Below, piece by piece: positions 16,018-23,470 of a stretch of DNA of 64,000 nt (position 1 is its first letter; each line of letters begins with the position of its first letter). Position numbers and translations under genes: made by a program. The stretch comes from a virus. The DNA lies in the IMG/VR virus record IMGVR_UViG_3300020390_000002, positions 1 to 64,000 of that record. One strand, 5' to 3'. Under the pieces are notes generated by a model. It was not told where the DNA came from. It did not search any database and was given only the letters and a program-made list of their open reading frames with translations.

Positions 16018-16310
16018 GCGCCATTTACGCGCGGCTCAAGATCCGCCCCATCACGGTGCCCAACTACGTCACCCTGATCTCGGGCGACGAAGATCGCGGC
16101 GACAGCATGCGCGGCGACGAAAAGATCCCGGTGCGCGACCTGGACGTCCAGGCGATCGAAGCCCTGGCCGCCCAGTTTCGACGCGACCTGTTCGAGCGCG
16201 CGGGCAAGCAGCCCACGACGAGCCCGCTTGAGCAGGCAATCAAGCGCAATGTCGGCACTGTCTTGCGTGACGAAATGCGCTCACGCAGCAAAACGGGTGC
16301 CCGCTCATGA
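16014..16310 (+). CDS. Hypothetical protein, 98 residues
   Basis: A charged small protein with a helical C-terminus, coupled by ATGA overlaps to the genes on both sides. No recognisable motif. Confidence 0.55.
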   Translation: MSAIYARLKIRPITVPNYVTLISGDEDRGDSMRGDEKIPVRDLDVQAIEALAAQFRRDLFERAGKQPTTSPLEQAIKRNVGTVLRDEMRSRSKTGARS

Positions 16311-16792
16311 GCGAAACCCAAGAATCCATCTGCCAGTGGGCACAGGACAGCTTCGGCACCGCCAAATCGCTGTTTCGCATCCTCACGCGGGCGAACGAGG
16401 AGATGACCGAGCTGCTGGTCGCGATCGAGCTGAACCCCGACAAGGCGCCCGAGGAGGCCGCGGACATCGCGATCATCCTGTGCCGCGCGGCAAAGCGCCT
16501 CGACCTGGAAGTCCGTTTTGGCGCCGGCAAGGGCTCGATCTACTTCGGGCTTACCCCGATTCGGTTGGCAGTGCTCGCCAACAGCGCCCTAAGTGACGCG
16601 ATCAAAAGCGTCGTCAACGATCGCCCGGAGACCGCACGGGTCGAGATCGACGTGTGTGTCGACTGGCTGATTGACCTTGAGCTGCACTACGGCACCACGC
16701 TCCAGGCCGAGATCGACAAGAAAATGGCCATCAACCGGGCACGCACCTGGGACCTCGACGGTTCCGGGCACGGCTATCACTGTGGAGCCTGA
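16307..16792 (+). CDS. MazG-like nucleotide pyrophosphohydrolase
   Basis: A 161-residue all-alpha protein with the metal-binding pattern of MazG: EExxE at residues 31-35 and EExxD at 49-53. Such enzymes hydrolyse NTPs or dNTPs to monophosphates, and phage versions may tune nucleotide pools or lower host ppGpp. The C-terminus ends with RTWDLDGSGHGYH, a motif seen in phage relatives. It overlaps the gene before it. Confidence 0.7.
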   Translation: MSETQESICQWAQDSFGTAKSLFRILTRANEEMTELLVAIELNPDKAPEEAADIAIILCRAAKRLDLEVRFGAGKGSIYFGLTPIRLAVLANSALSDAIKSVVNDRPETARVEIDVCVDWLIDLELHYGTTLQAEIDKKMAINRARTWDLDGSGHGYHCGA

Positions 16793-16793
16793 G

Positions 16794-16997
16794 ATGCGCG
16801 CCTACTTCAACGCCGCTCTGCTGCGTATCGAGAACCGCATCGACCTGCTGCGCATGCAGGCCAACCAGCTCTGCCTGCTGCGCAGCGAGCAGGCCCGCAT
16901 GAAGGCTTTGGTCCAGCGCGAGCTCGCCCTCGAACTCGAGCAGGACCTGGCCCATGTGCGCGCCCTGCTGGAGGACGGTCAACGTGTGCAGCGCTGA
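16794..16997 (+). CDS. Hypothetical coiled-coil protein, 67 residues
   Basis: Almost entirely helical with heptad-like leucines (LLRIENRIDLLRMQANQL), so probably a short coiled coil. It overlaps the next gene by 14 bases. Confidence 0.55.
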   Translation: MRAYFNAALLRIENRIDLLRMQANQLCLLRSEQARMKALVQRELALELEQDLAHVRALLEDGQRVQR

Positions 16998-17478
16998 GAC
17001 CGTCACCGTCGAGGAGCTCCGCGGCGCGGGCTTCGCCGACGGCAACCACTTCATCACCTGCGCCTGCGGAAGCGTGTTCACCGGCGACAAGCGCGCGCTG
17101 CGCTGTCGAACCTGCGCCGAAACCGAAGCCCTGCGCCTGCGCCCGATCCTCGCCCACCGCGAGCGCGTGCTGCACACCTACCCGGACTGGATGCCCGAAG
17201 ACCAGCGCCCCCAGCGCCGCGTCGTATGTGCCGCCTGTCGCAGCGACAAGGGGCGTCTGATCGTCGGCCCGCGTCACTTCGACCCGATCATGAAGGCCCA
17301 GATCGACACGATGAACTATGCCGGCGACGACGTCGGCCTGTTCGAAGAGCAGGGCTTCATCGATCAGTGGGGCCAGTTCCTCACCCGCGAGGACGCCTGG
17401 ATCGTGGCTAAGGCCGCGCACCAGATCATTCGCCACGTGGAGCGCCCCGGCACGCTCTACTCCGAGAATCTCTACTAG
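16984..17478 (+). CDS. Zinc-finger-like hypothetical protein
   Basis: A 164-residue protein with two Cys clusters: CACG with RCRTC in residues 27-43, and a second C-x2-C (CAACR) near 83. That suggests two zinc sites. The GTG at 16984 is the likely start, inside the end of the coiled-coil gene. The C-terminal half is helical. The function is unknown. Confidence 0.6.
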   Translation: MCSAETVTVEELRGAGFADGNHFITCACGSVFTGDKRALRCRTCAETEALRLRPILAHRERVLHTYPDWMPEDQRPQRRVVCAACRSDKGRLIVGPRHFDPIMKAQIDTMNYAGDDVGLFEEQGFIDQWGQFLTREDAWIVAKAAHQIIRHVERPGTLYSENLY

Positions 17479-17492
17479 GGGGAGCCCATCGA

Positions 17493-18011
17493 ATGGCCAC
17501 AAGCAAAACACTCACAGCGCCCCAGGCCCATATCCTGAATTTCCTCGACGTGCATGCCGGCTTCTGGCGGCTGCGCGACATCATGAGCGACACCGGGCGC
17601 CACTTCACGTCCGGCGCCAGTGCAATCTGGCATCTGCGCACGCATCGCTGGGTCGTGCGCGAGCAAAAGCGCCGCGTCACCGACCCCAACCGCTATGCCA
17701 TCACCGACCGCGGACGCACGATCCTGGCCCAGGGCGTCGCCCGCTCGGCAGTCAACCCCGATCTCGAGGGCGGGCTGACGATCACCGACCTGATCACCCA
17801 GCTGCAGCGGGTGCGCGCCGAACAGGGCGATCTGCGCGTGGTCACGCCCGGTCACTCCGTCTCGCGCTTCAACGACGTCGAGGTGGCCCGTCCGCGCTGG
17901 ATCAGCGTGCGCGCCGCCGCCTCCGGCGTGGCCAAGCACCGCGAGACGCCTGCCCGCACTGCCGGCGCCCAGAAATGTCTCGTGCTCGACTTCAAGGGCA
18001 AACGCACATGA
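17493..18011 (+). CDS. Winged-helix protein
   Basis: A 172-residue protein whose first 80 residues follow a winged-helix pattern (helix TAPQAHILNFL, recognition region SGASAIWHLRTHRWVV, wing RYAITDRGRTIL). The C-terminal half has a separate LITQLQRVRAEQGDLRVV segment typical of small phage proteins that report a variable value. A DNA-binding regulator is likely. It is another candidate for binding the dispersed palindromes. GGGGG lies before the ATG. Confidence 0.6.
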   Translation: MATSKTLTAPQAHILNFLDVHAGFWRLRDIMSDTGRHFTSGASAIWHLRTHRWVVREQKRRVTDPNRYAITDRGRTILAQGVARSAVNPDLEGGLTITDLITQLQRVRAEQGDLRVVTPGHSVSRFNDVEVARPRWISVRAAASGVAKHRETPARTAGAQKCLVLDFKGKRT

Positions 18012-18199
18012 GCCGTCTCTTCCCGATGATCCTGTACGCGCTCGGCGCGCTGTCGCTGATCGGATTCGCTGCGATCGCGATCCTGGCCCATCATCGCGGC
18101 CTCGAGCTGCCCCTGAGCGTCGTGGTCGGCTGCTGGGGCCTGGCCTGGGTGCTGTCGACGGCTGGCGTCATCCTCGATTCGCGTCGGGGCTACCAATGA
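18008..18199 (+). CDS. Small membrane protein, two helices
   Basis: A 63-residue protein with two hydrophobic helices (about 5-27 and 34-55) joined by a short charged loop. It overlaps the genes on both sides by four bases. It could be a holin-like or superinfection-exclusion protein; nothing distinguishes these. Confidence 0.6.
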   Translation: MSRLFPMILYALGALSLIGFAAIAILAHHRGLELPLSVVVGCWGLAWVLSTAGVILDSRRGYQ

Positions 18200-18285
18200 A
18201 CGGCATTATCGTGTGGGCCATCCTTTCCCTGATCGTGGTCGCCGTCTTCTATCTCGGGCGCGATGGTCGCGGCAGCAACCGATGA
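18196..18285 (+). CDS. 29-residue single-helix membrane peptide
   Basis: A reading frame too short for most gene finders: an N-terminal hydrophobic helix of about 18 residues (IIVWAILSLIVVAVFYL) and a basic tail. The ATGA overlaps on both sides make it a real cistron of the operon rather than chance. Confidence 0.6.
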   Translation: MNGIIVWAILSLIVVAVFYLGRDGRGSNR

Positions 18286-18488
18286 GCTTCGTCATACTGC
18301 TGGTTACGGCGCTGATCGTGCTCGGGATGTGGCTCGGGCGGCCCGATCGCGTCTGGACCGACGCCAACGGTGTCGAGCATCACCCCGACGGCAGCGCCCG
18401 GCTGCCCCGGGCCACCCTGCTCGCCAGCCCGAAGGTCCAGGCCGACCTCGCCAAGATCCGCGAGCTGCGCCGCCAGGGCAAAATCTGA
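18282..18488 (+). CDS. Membrane-anchored small protein
   Basis: A 68-residue protein with one N-terminal transmembrane helix (residues 3-17) and a soluble basic C-terminal part. It is coupled to its neighbours by four-base and one-base overlaps. The function is unknown. Confidence 0.6.
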   Translation: MSFVILLVTALIVLGMWLGRPDRVWTDANGVEHHPDGSARLPRATLLASPKVQADLAKIRELRRQGKI

Positions 18489-18676
18489 TGCCCGAGATCC
18501 AGCAGCCGGTGCCGGCAGTGCGCGTGGACTTCACCTGCGACGACTGCGGGCGGGGCCACTACCGGCCCACCGGCATGCTGGGTCTGACCGTGCCGCCCCG
18601 GCACCAGCACAAGTGCGATTACTGCGGGCACGAGCAGTTCCTGCCCAAACGCTACCCCTTCCTCAAGCGCGCCTGA
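18488..18676 (+). CDS. Zinc-ribbon protein, 62 residues
   Basis: Two C-x2-C knuckles (CDDCGR and CDYCGH) separated by about 25 residues form a classic zinc ribbon. Such small proteins bind nucleic acid or protein. It is the last gene of the plus-strand operon. Confidence 0.65.
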   Translation: MPEIQQPVPAVRVDFTCDDCGRGHYRPTGMLGLTVPPRHQHKCDYCGHEQFLPKRYPFLKRA

Positions 18677-19240
18677 CTTTACGCTACCGATCGCACGTCG
18701 CTATGCTGGGCACGTGGGCGCCTTCCTTCCTTCGCATCCCTCGAACCAGGTGGCGCTCACGCCTTGCCAGCGGGGCGCCGCCAGGCGCCCCTGCTGGTCT
18801 TCTCGGCGGTCTGCGCTATCCCTGTACGGCCTGGGTCGAGATCGCGTTCCCTGACCCTCTTCCCGCTCGGATTTTCGGGCAATAGACCCCTACCCCTCGA
18901 CCCCGTCACCCCTAGACCCTCAGCGAGTACGTTCTACGGGCTCAGGGCTGGGTGCTGGGGCGTGGGCGTGGGCGGTGGTGCAAGGCTGTGGGTGCTGGGG
19001 GCTGGGTGCTGGGGGCTGGGTGCTGGGTGCTGGGTGCTGGGGGCGTGCCTGTGCAAGGCTTGTCTCCGGGGTCCGCCGCTCCTGTGCAAGGCTGGTCTCA
19101 CCCCTGGAAAAATACGGCGGCTGGGCGTAGCGATAGATGTATGCTACATCTAAGACTTTGCTTGTATGCTACACACAGTCATCCATCTGTATGTAGCGCG
19201 CATTCATGTGCTTGTGTGTTACATGCAGGAATGCAGTGCA
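18677..19240. other. Gene-free convergence region with GGGTGCT tandem repeats
   Basis: The plus- and minus-strand transcription units meet here. Positions 18949-19045 are a low-complexity G-rich tract made of GGGTGCTGG units. A CCTGTGCAAGGCT segment occurs twice (about 19049 and 19082). I see no gene. Confidence 0.6.
18949..19045. repeat. G-rich GGGTGCTGG tandem repeat
   Basis: About eight imperfect copies of a 7-10 base unit GGGTGCTGG(GGC). The strand bias (G on plus) could favour quadruplex or R-loop formation. Confidence 0.65.
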
Positions 19241-19241
19241 C

Positions 19242-19274
19242 AAAAAAAGCGCGCTAGTCGTGAGACTAGCACGC
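19242..19274 (-). terminator. Rho-independent terminator
   Basis: On the minus strand an 11-bp stem (19249-19259 with 19264-19274, one G-U) with a 4-base loop is followed by seven T. It ends the 19294 gene. Confidence 0.8.
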
Positions 19275-19293
19275 TGTGTGCTGCGCTCTACTA

Positions 19294-19560
19294 CTAGAGC
19301 GCTTCTAGTTCGAGCATGAGCATCTTGTGTGCACGGATCGCGCGCTGAGCGCGCTGGATCGCGTCCATGCTCATGCGATGCGTGCGCTTGTTCATGTAGC
19401 GAATCGAGCGCTTGCATGCGTCGATGAACGCGCGATCATCTGCGCGTCGCGATTCGCTGGATCGATTCGCGGAAAGCTTCAGATAAACGCGCATCGCGTC
19501 CACGTCCGCGCTATCGAATGCTTTATGTATTGCTTGCGGATTCATGCTGATTAGTTTCAT
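19294..19560 (-). CDS. Hypothetical basic protein, 88 residues
   Basis: A basic, Arg- and Ala-rich helical protein with repeated R-A-x-R segments. The start is uncertain: ATG 19560 gives 88 residues and ATG 19545 gives 83; neither has a good ribosome site. A longer frame to 19653 runs into the upstream terminator. Gene use here is AT-richer than in the flanking kilobases. Clean terminators on both sides support a real single-gene unit. Confidence 0.5.
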   Translation of the reverse strand: MKLISMNPQAIHKAFDSADVDAMRVYLKLSANRSSESRRADDRAFIDACKRSIRYMNKRTHRMSMDAIQRAQRAIRAHKMLMLELEAL

Positions 19561-19653
19561 TGTGCTGATTGTTTTAGTGTCATGCGATATTGCACGATTT
19601 AATATTAGCACACTGTTTATGCTTGTGCGCATCTTGGCAAACTTTTTTTGCAC

Positions 19654-19681
19654 AAAAAAGCGCGCTCAAATGAGCGCGCTT
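19654..19681 (-). terminator. Rho-independent terminator
   Basis: Stem AAGCGCGCTCA / TGAGCGCGCTT (19658-19681) with a 2-base loop and six T on the minus strand. It ends the 19699 gene. Confidence 0.85.
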
Positions 19682-19684
19682 TGT

Positions 19685-19700
19685 GACTCAGCGCTGATTT
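19685..19700. promoter_or_regulatory. Operator palindrome
   Basis: GACTCAGCGCTGATTT overlaps the last bases of the 19699 gene and lies just before its terminator, so it is not clearly in a promoter. Confidence 0.6.
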
Positions 19701-20268
19701 ACTTATACAGCGCGACTAGAGCGACGATGAACGGATGCTTTCTGTCGAGCGTCCACGTGCGACGCTTCGCGTCTTTGTCCGTTTTCTGTTCCGTGACGCA
19801 TCCGAGCAGCTTCAGCATATTCATAAAGTAGATCGCTTGCGTGTCCGTCACGTGATTCATCTGCGCTTGAATCTCGCGATTGCTGAACGTTTTCTGACTA
19901 TGCTTCGCTTTGATATAGTGCAGTGCAGCGTCTGCTGCGTTGTCCTTCACGCTCGCGAGCGTCGCATTGACAGACAACGCTGTCATCATGCTTGTGAAGC
20001 GCTTCAGAAACTCGCGTGATTGACGCGCGACATGCGTCGGATTGATCGCGAAAGTCTCCATTGTCGCGAGCGCTTCATCGCTGCACTTTTCCATGCGTGC
20101 GATATACTGAGCATGCGTATCCGCAGTCTTTGCGAGCGCGTTGTCCTCCGGAGTCTGGAGCGCTGCATGCTTGTCGCGCGTCGCTTCGAACTCAGCGCGG
20201 ACACTTGCGAATGCTTCGCGAGCGTTCGAGACAAAAACGTTCGTGCTGTTGTTGTTCGTGCTATCCAT
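19699..20268 (-). CDS. Helical protein with C-terminal winged-helix-like domain (family A)
   Basis: A 189-residue protein. The N-terminal 100 residues are helical and charged; the C-terminal 80 read like a winged helix (AALHYIKAKHSQKTF, then REIQAQM..., then a TWTLDRKHPF strand). The same arrangement recurs in the proteins at 30794 and 37347, so these are probably paralogues. A DNA-binding role is plausible. The ATG at 20268 has GGAAG seven bases upstream; 13 extra in-frame residues upstream lack a site. Confidence 0.6.
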   Translation of the reverse strand: MDSTNNNSTNVFVSNAREAFASVRAEFEATRDKHAALQTPEDNALAKTADTHAQYIARMEKCSDEALATMETFAINPTHVARQSREFLKRFTSMMTALSVNATLASVKDNAADAALHYIKAKHSQKTFSNREIQAQMNHVTDTQAIYFMNMLKLLGCVTEQKTDKDAKRRTWTLDRKHPFIVALVALYK

Positions 20269-20876
20269 GATCGTGCTTCCTTTGTAGTGTGCGTGGATGC
20301 TTTCCACAATTCAAACTATACACACTTTTTGCGCTTGTGCACGTTTTTCTGAAAAATATTTTGCATTGTTTTCTATCGTCGTTCGAAAAACGATAGTGCA
20401 AAACTATCGCTGTTCTATTCCTTCAAACACGCGCGAGCGCGCGCGAGTAGCACACTTTTCAAGATAGTGTCAATTTATTTTTGTAAATATTTTTCTTGCA
20501 CAATCCTGCAAAGCATGATCCAGATTCCTGCGCGCGTGCTCATAGTCCGCGCGCGGCGTCAACGATCGGCAGTGATTTATTTTCGCTGCGTGATACAGCG
20601 ATTTTCGTGTAGGATGCACGCATAATAGTTGTACTATACATGCACAATAGCTGCACTATGCAGACGATTTTCGGCGGCACGGCGGATGGCACGGCCTGGC
20701 GTGCGGCGAACGGCAGGCGCCGCGGCACGGCCCTTGGCCACAGCGCCGCGGGCATGATCTGAGCCGCCTTATACCTATGGGCCGCCGCGGTGCCATAGGG
20801 GCCGCCTTATATGTATAGGCCGAGCCGATCCCTATAGGGGCCGCGGCAAGCCATAGGGCCGCGGCTGGGACGGCGA
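20269..20876. other. Gene-free repeat-containing spacer
   Basis: No gene is visible. From 20300 to 20650 the DNA is AT-rich with palindromic stretches (TATCGTCGTTCGAAAAACGATAG near 20375). From 20670 to 20870 it is built from GCCGCGGC/CCTATAGGGGCCG-like units. A segment at 20755-20780 recurs at 22697-22722. Confidence 0.55.
20755..20780. repeat. Dispersed direct repeat, copy 1
   Basis: TGATCTGAGCCGCCTTATA followed by CCTATGG, repeated with one mismatch at 22697-22722. Both copies lie in spacers upstream of a terminator. Confidence 0.7.
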
Positions 20877-20904
20877 CAAAAGAACGCTGCGGGGCGCGCA
20901 GCGT
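20877..20904 (-). terminator. Rho-independent terminator
   Basis: ACGCTGCG / CGCAGCGT stem with a 5-base loop and a TTCTTTTG tail on the minus strand, just after the 20912 gene. Confidence 0.75.
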
Positions 20905-20911
20905 CCTGGGG

Positions 20912-21196
20912 TTATGGGTGCATGAACTCCTTGAACACGCGATCCAGAAAAGCGTGCGCTGCGCGCTCCTCATTGTCGTCCTGGTCGTCGGTGAGCGCGT
21001 CCTGAATCATCGGGGTCGCGATCAGCGAAACGAATCGCGCTTCCGCTTCGCTGCGCGTCCGACATGGCCGCGTCTGATGCAGCGCGCCATCTCTGTGACA
21101 GTCCACGCGGAATTGCGTCTGTCCGTCCTGAGACTGCTCGATCAGCATGATCGATTCGCTCGATTCGGTGAATTGCGCAATGATGTTTTCACTCAT
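20912..21196 (-). CDS. Hypothetical acidic protein, 94 residues
   Basis: Starts with a short beta pattern (SIMLIEQSQDGQTQFRVDC) and ends in an acidic helix. It is flanked by a terminator and a diverged operator-like site. The ATG at 21196 has GAAAA but no strong ribosome site. The family is not recognised. Confidence 0.6.
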   Translation of the reverse strand: MSENIIAQFTESSESIMLIEQSQDGQTQFRVDCHRDGALHQTRPCRTRSEAEARFVSLIATPMIQDALTDDQDDNEERAAHAFLDRVFKEFMHP

Positions 21197-21214
21197 GGGT
21201 TTTCTCGTTGTGCG

Positions 21215-21235
21215 TCAGTCCTAGCGCTGACGTAG
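21215..21235. promoter_or_regulatory. Diverged operator-like site
   Basis: On the minus strand ACGTCAGCGCTAGGACTGAC has the left arm and centre of the dispersed palindrome with a four-base shift of the right arm. It lies 19 bases upstream of the 20912 gene start. Confidence 0.35.
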
Positions 21236-21288
21236 ATCATTATCGAATCCAGCACACGGCACTCCAACGATCGGCGATCATTCACCAC

Positions 21289-21350
21289 ACACGCGCGTGG
21301 CCGGGGTTAGGCGAACCGTACACGCGCGTGGCCGGGGTTAGGCGAACCGT
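21289..21350. repeat. 31-bp perfect tandem duplication
   Basis: A 31-base unit beginning ACACGCGCGTGG occurs twice head to tail (21289-21319 and 21320-21350). The adjacent 21351-21380 holds two copies of GTGGGTCGCC. It is non-coding. Confidence 0.85.
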
Positions 21351-21394
21351 GTTGCCATGGGTCGCCGTGGGTCGCCGTGGCTAGGACACAACAC

Positions 21395-21420
21395 AAAAGC
21401 GCAGCGGTGATCCGCTGCGC
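21395..21420 (-). terminator. Rho-independent terminator
   Basis: GCGCAGCGG / CCGCTGCGC stem, 4-base loop and TTTTG tail on the minus strand. It ends the unit that starts at 22357. Confidence 0.75.
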
Positions 21421-21437
21421 TCAATCGCTAGACTCCG

Positions 21438-21638
21438 ATGCGTGTCAGTTCGATCAATCGCATGAGCGCTCGCTATCTGCGCGCTATGCTCGCGGCTCAA
21501 TGCGATTCGTGCCTTGGGCAGTTCAACCACATGGACTTGAGAAACGCTGAAGCCAGTCTTTTGGCAGGGTTGGTGCCGGGCCATCAGATTAGCGAAATAC
21601 GGATTTGCACCAACTGTCAGTCGAGGCTTGCGCATTAG
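21438..21638 (+). CDS. Possible zinc-ribbon protein on the plus strand
   Basis: A 66-codon frame with two C-x2-C knuckles (CDSC and CTNC) and a sensible LVPGHQISEIRICTNC segment. It is on the opposite strand to its neighbours and has no good ribosome site, so it could be chance. A minus-strand frame over the same DNA reads through the terminator and is less protein-like. A remnant of an older gene is another option. Confidence 0.35.
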   Translation: MRVSSINRMSARYLRAMLAAQCDSCLGQFNHMDLRNAEASLLAGLVPGHQISEIRICTNCQSRLAH

Positions 21639-21651
21639 GCTTTGAGTTGAA

Positions 21652-21993
21652 TCAACAAAACTCATAGCGCGCTCGGAATCTACCGTATGGACCGTCCCAC
21701 CATTGATCGACTGCATCTTCGTCTTCTGGCCATCCGCGCATATAGTCGCGATCAGGGTCACCAAACGCCTCAATAATCAGCAGCCCCATCGGGCCGTTCG
21801 GATCGGTGTAGTTGCTGTAATCGGGGTGCACATAACCCGGCCGGTTAGGGTCTTCCCCTTCAAATTCCGCGTCGCATCCACGCCACGGCTCGCAAATCTT
21901 GTCGAGCAGGTATAGCGCCTTTTGATCTGTCCGCATTTCTAAAGCCATCTCTGTGGCTTTGCCCATTGCTAGACCTGCCGTGTGATTTCCCAT
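21652..21993 (-). CDS. Hypothetical protein, 113 residues
   Basis: A soluble acidic protein, Trp- and Tyr-rich at the C-terminus (DQWWDGPYGRFRARY). The ATG at 21993 has AGGAG six bases upstream. It is in one transcription unit with the 22049 gene. The family is not recognised. Confidence 0.6.
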   Translation of the reverse strand: MGNHTAGLAMGKATEMALEMRTDQKALYLLDKICEPWRGCDAEFEGEDPNRPGYVHPDYSNYTDPNGPMGLLIIEAFGDPDRDYMRGWPEDEDAVDQWWDGPYGRFRARYEFC

Positions 21994-22048
21994 TTCAAAC
22001 TCCTTTTTTGAGAGTGCATTCCACACTCAGCCAGATCTCTCTTAATGC

Positions 22049-22357
22049 TCATTCCCACACGCTTTTCCGAATAGCCCCTGCGTCGAAGTCTGCATAGAGC
22101 GCGACGTGCGTGAATTCGCGCAGTTCGACGTCGAGCGCGAGCAGTTCGACAGAGAACTGTCCGTTGATGATGCCAACGAATGGATCGCTGAGCGCTCCGT
22201 GGTCGTAACTGAACGCTTTGTCTTCGCTGTCTTCGCTGATCGTGAAAGATTGCGTTGCGTCCTTGAGCGTGTCCGTGATCTGCGCATAGATGCTGTCGTT
22301 GAATGCGCTGTAGTGCTCGATGATGCTTTTGTCGCGTGCTGTGTTTTGTGTGTTCAT
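22049..22357 (-). CDS. Hypothetical acidic protein, 102 residues
   Basis: A helical then beta-rich acidic protein. The start at 22357 has AAAGAG close upstream; 12 more in-frame codons exist but overlap the promoter leader. It is the first gene of a short unit with an operator-controlled promoter. The function is unknown. Confidence 0.6.
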   Translation of the reverse strand: MNTQNTARDKSIIEHYSAFNDSIYAQITDTLKDATQSFTISEDSEDKAFSYDHGALSDPFVGIINGQFSVELLALDVELREFTHVALYADFDAGAIRKSVWE

Positions 22358-22397
22358 AGCTCTTTTCGTTGTTATCAGCGATTGTGCTGACAACTGA

Positions 22398-22426
22398 ATA
22401 ATAGCTCAGCGCTGACTTAATGCACA
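22398..22426 (-). promoter_or_regulatory. Promoter with operator in the spacer
   Basis: On the minus strand a weak TGTGCA (22421-22426), 17 bases, TATTAT (22398-22403). The operator palindrome occupies the spacer. Confidence 0.55.
22403..22418. promoter_or_regulatory. Operator palindrome
   Basis: AGCTCAGCGCTGACTT, two mismatches from consensus, between -35 and -10 of the 22357 gene promoter. Confidence 0.75.
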
Positions 22427-22429
22427 GCA

Positions 22430-22760
22430 ACGGCGAAAATTATTTTCGATTCACCAGGAGCGTGCAGTCGTATCCAGCCATGGCTGTGTCCAGCGTGCCG
22501 CGGCAGCACGGCACTTCGACACACGGCACGCGGCACTTTTGCTTCCCCGAAACAGTCGAAAACGGCTGTATTGGCACAAAACAGCCATGGGGAGCGAGCC
22601 ATGGCTGCCCGGTCGTCATGGGGAGTAAGCCATGGTCAGCCATGGCGTGCCGCACCCGTATCTGCCATGGCGACCCGGTCGCCACGGGGCTCGGTCTTGA
22701 TCTGAGCCGCCTTATATCTATGGCCGTGGTGAAACGCCAAGGCGGCTGCCTTATATAAAT
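22430..22760. repeat. Gene-free spacer with clustered CCATGG sites
   Basis: No gene is supported. CCATGG occurs six times between 22480 and 22680, usually as GCCATGGC or CCATGGGG, mixed with GCCACGG and GCACGCGGCAC units. The repeat at 22697-22722 matches 20755-20780. Confidence 0.6.
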
Positions 22761-22787
22761 AGGCCCCGTCGTTCACCAACGGGGCCT
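22761..22787 (-). terminator. Rho-independent terminator
   Basis: AGGCCCCGT / ACGGGGCCT stem with a 9-base loop; the minus strand continues ATTTATATAA. Confidence 0.7.
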
Positions 22788-22792
22788 GGGGC

Positions 22793-23158
22793 TTATTCGA
22801 TGGGCTCGAGGCGGTCGTCGAGACCGAAGGCTTGGCGAGCTTTTTCGAGCGCCTGACGGCGAATCTGGAGATGCTGTGCCATTTGCTCGTCGGTCATGCC
22901 GTAACTACCAATGATCAGCGCCTGCTTGTCCAGCATCAGCACCGCGCACTCCAGGGCTGCCCGCAGATCCACCAGGCTGATCTCCTGCCCGTTGAACTTG
23001 ATCTGGGCATGATCGTCGATCGGCTGCTTGACCAGGCGTCTGAAGTCTGCGCCCCAGGCTTGAACGTCATCGTAATCGGGATCGTCCGGCAGACCGTCGA
23101 AGGCGATCTCGTCGGCAGCAGCAAGGCTGATCTGGAGCTTCTGGGCTTGTTCGTTCAT
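22793..23158 (-). CDS. Hypothetical early protein (family B)
   Basis: A 121-residue helical protein. Its first half (ADEIAFDGLPDDPDYDDVQ, then RRLVKQPI) aligns by eye with the proteins at 32418 and 32777: each has an x-IAFEGADWP-like motif, then a helix ending in R(K/R)PI, so the three are paralogues. AGGACA lies six bases before the ATG. The function is unknown. Confidence 0.65.
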   Translation of the reverse strand: MNEQAQKLQISLAAADEIAFDGLPDDPDYDDVQAWGADFRRLVKQPIDDHAQIKFNGQEISLVDLRAALECAVLMLDKQALIIGSYGMTDEQMAQHLQIRRQALEKARQAFGLDDRLEPIE

Positions 23159-23196
23159 GGCAGTGTCCTGTTGAGTCGTCGCTGTTTGCGACAGTT

Positions 23197-23226
23197 CTAT
23201 TGTTGTGCAGGCTCCGCGGCACGCAA
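23197..23226 (-). promoter_or_regulatory. Class 2 promoter (CCGCGGA spacer)
   Basis: On the minus strand TTGCGT (23221-23226), 18 bases, CAATAG (23197-23202), with GCCGCGGAGCC in the spacer. The operator palindrome is absent. Confidence 0.5.
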
Positions 23227-23281
23227 ACACTCGGGGCACGGCTTATGCGCGTGCCCCTGTGGCCGGGAATCGAGGAACCGT

Positions 23282-23470
23282 CTAGGTGGTGATCTCCTTG
23301 AGCAGGCGGCGCAGGGCAACGATCGCGGCATCCTCTCGGTGGCGCACAATCGGACCCAGGTCGCCAATCATGCGTCGGTGCGCGACCAGCTTCGCCTTGT
23401 GGTGGGCAATCCGCTCTTCGATCTCATTCACGATCTCGTCCGCGGTGAGCGTGGCTTTGGGGCTGCTCAT
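23282..23470 (-). CDS. Hypothetical helical protein, 62 residues
   Basis: A short basic helical protein (DEIVNEIEERIAHHKAKL) that is probably a coiled coil. Its start overlaps the stop of the 23467 gene (ATGA). The function is unknown. Confidence 0.6.
   Translation of the reverse strand: MSSPKATLTADEIVNEIEERIAHHKAKLVAHRRMIGDLGPIVRHREDAAIVALRRLLKEITT

Noticed and set aside
22420-22758. A 112-codon plus-strand frame with many Cys, Met and Trp
   Set aside because: It translates the CCATGG-repeat spacer; no protein-like pattern and no ribosome site.
20670-22760. CRISPR array from the short GC repeats
   Set aside because: Repeats are not evenly spaced, units differ, and no cas genes are present.
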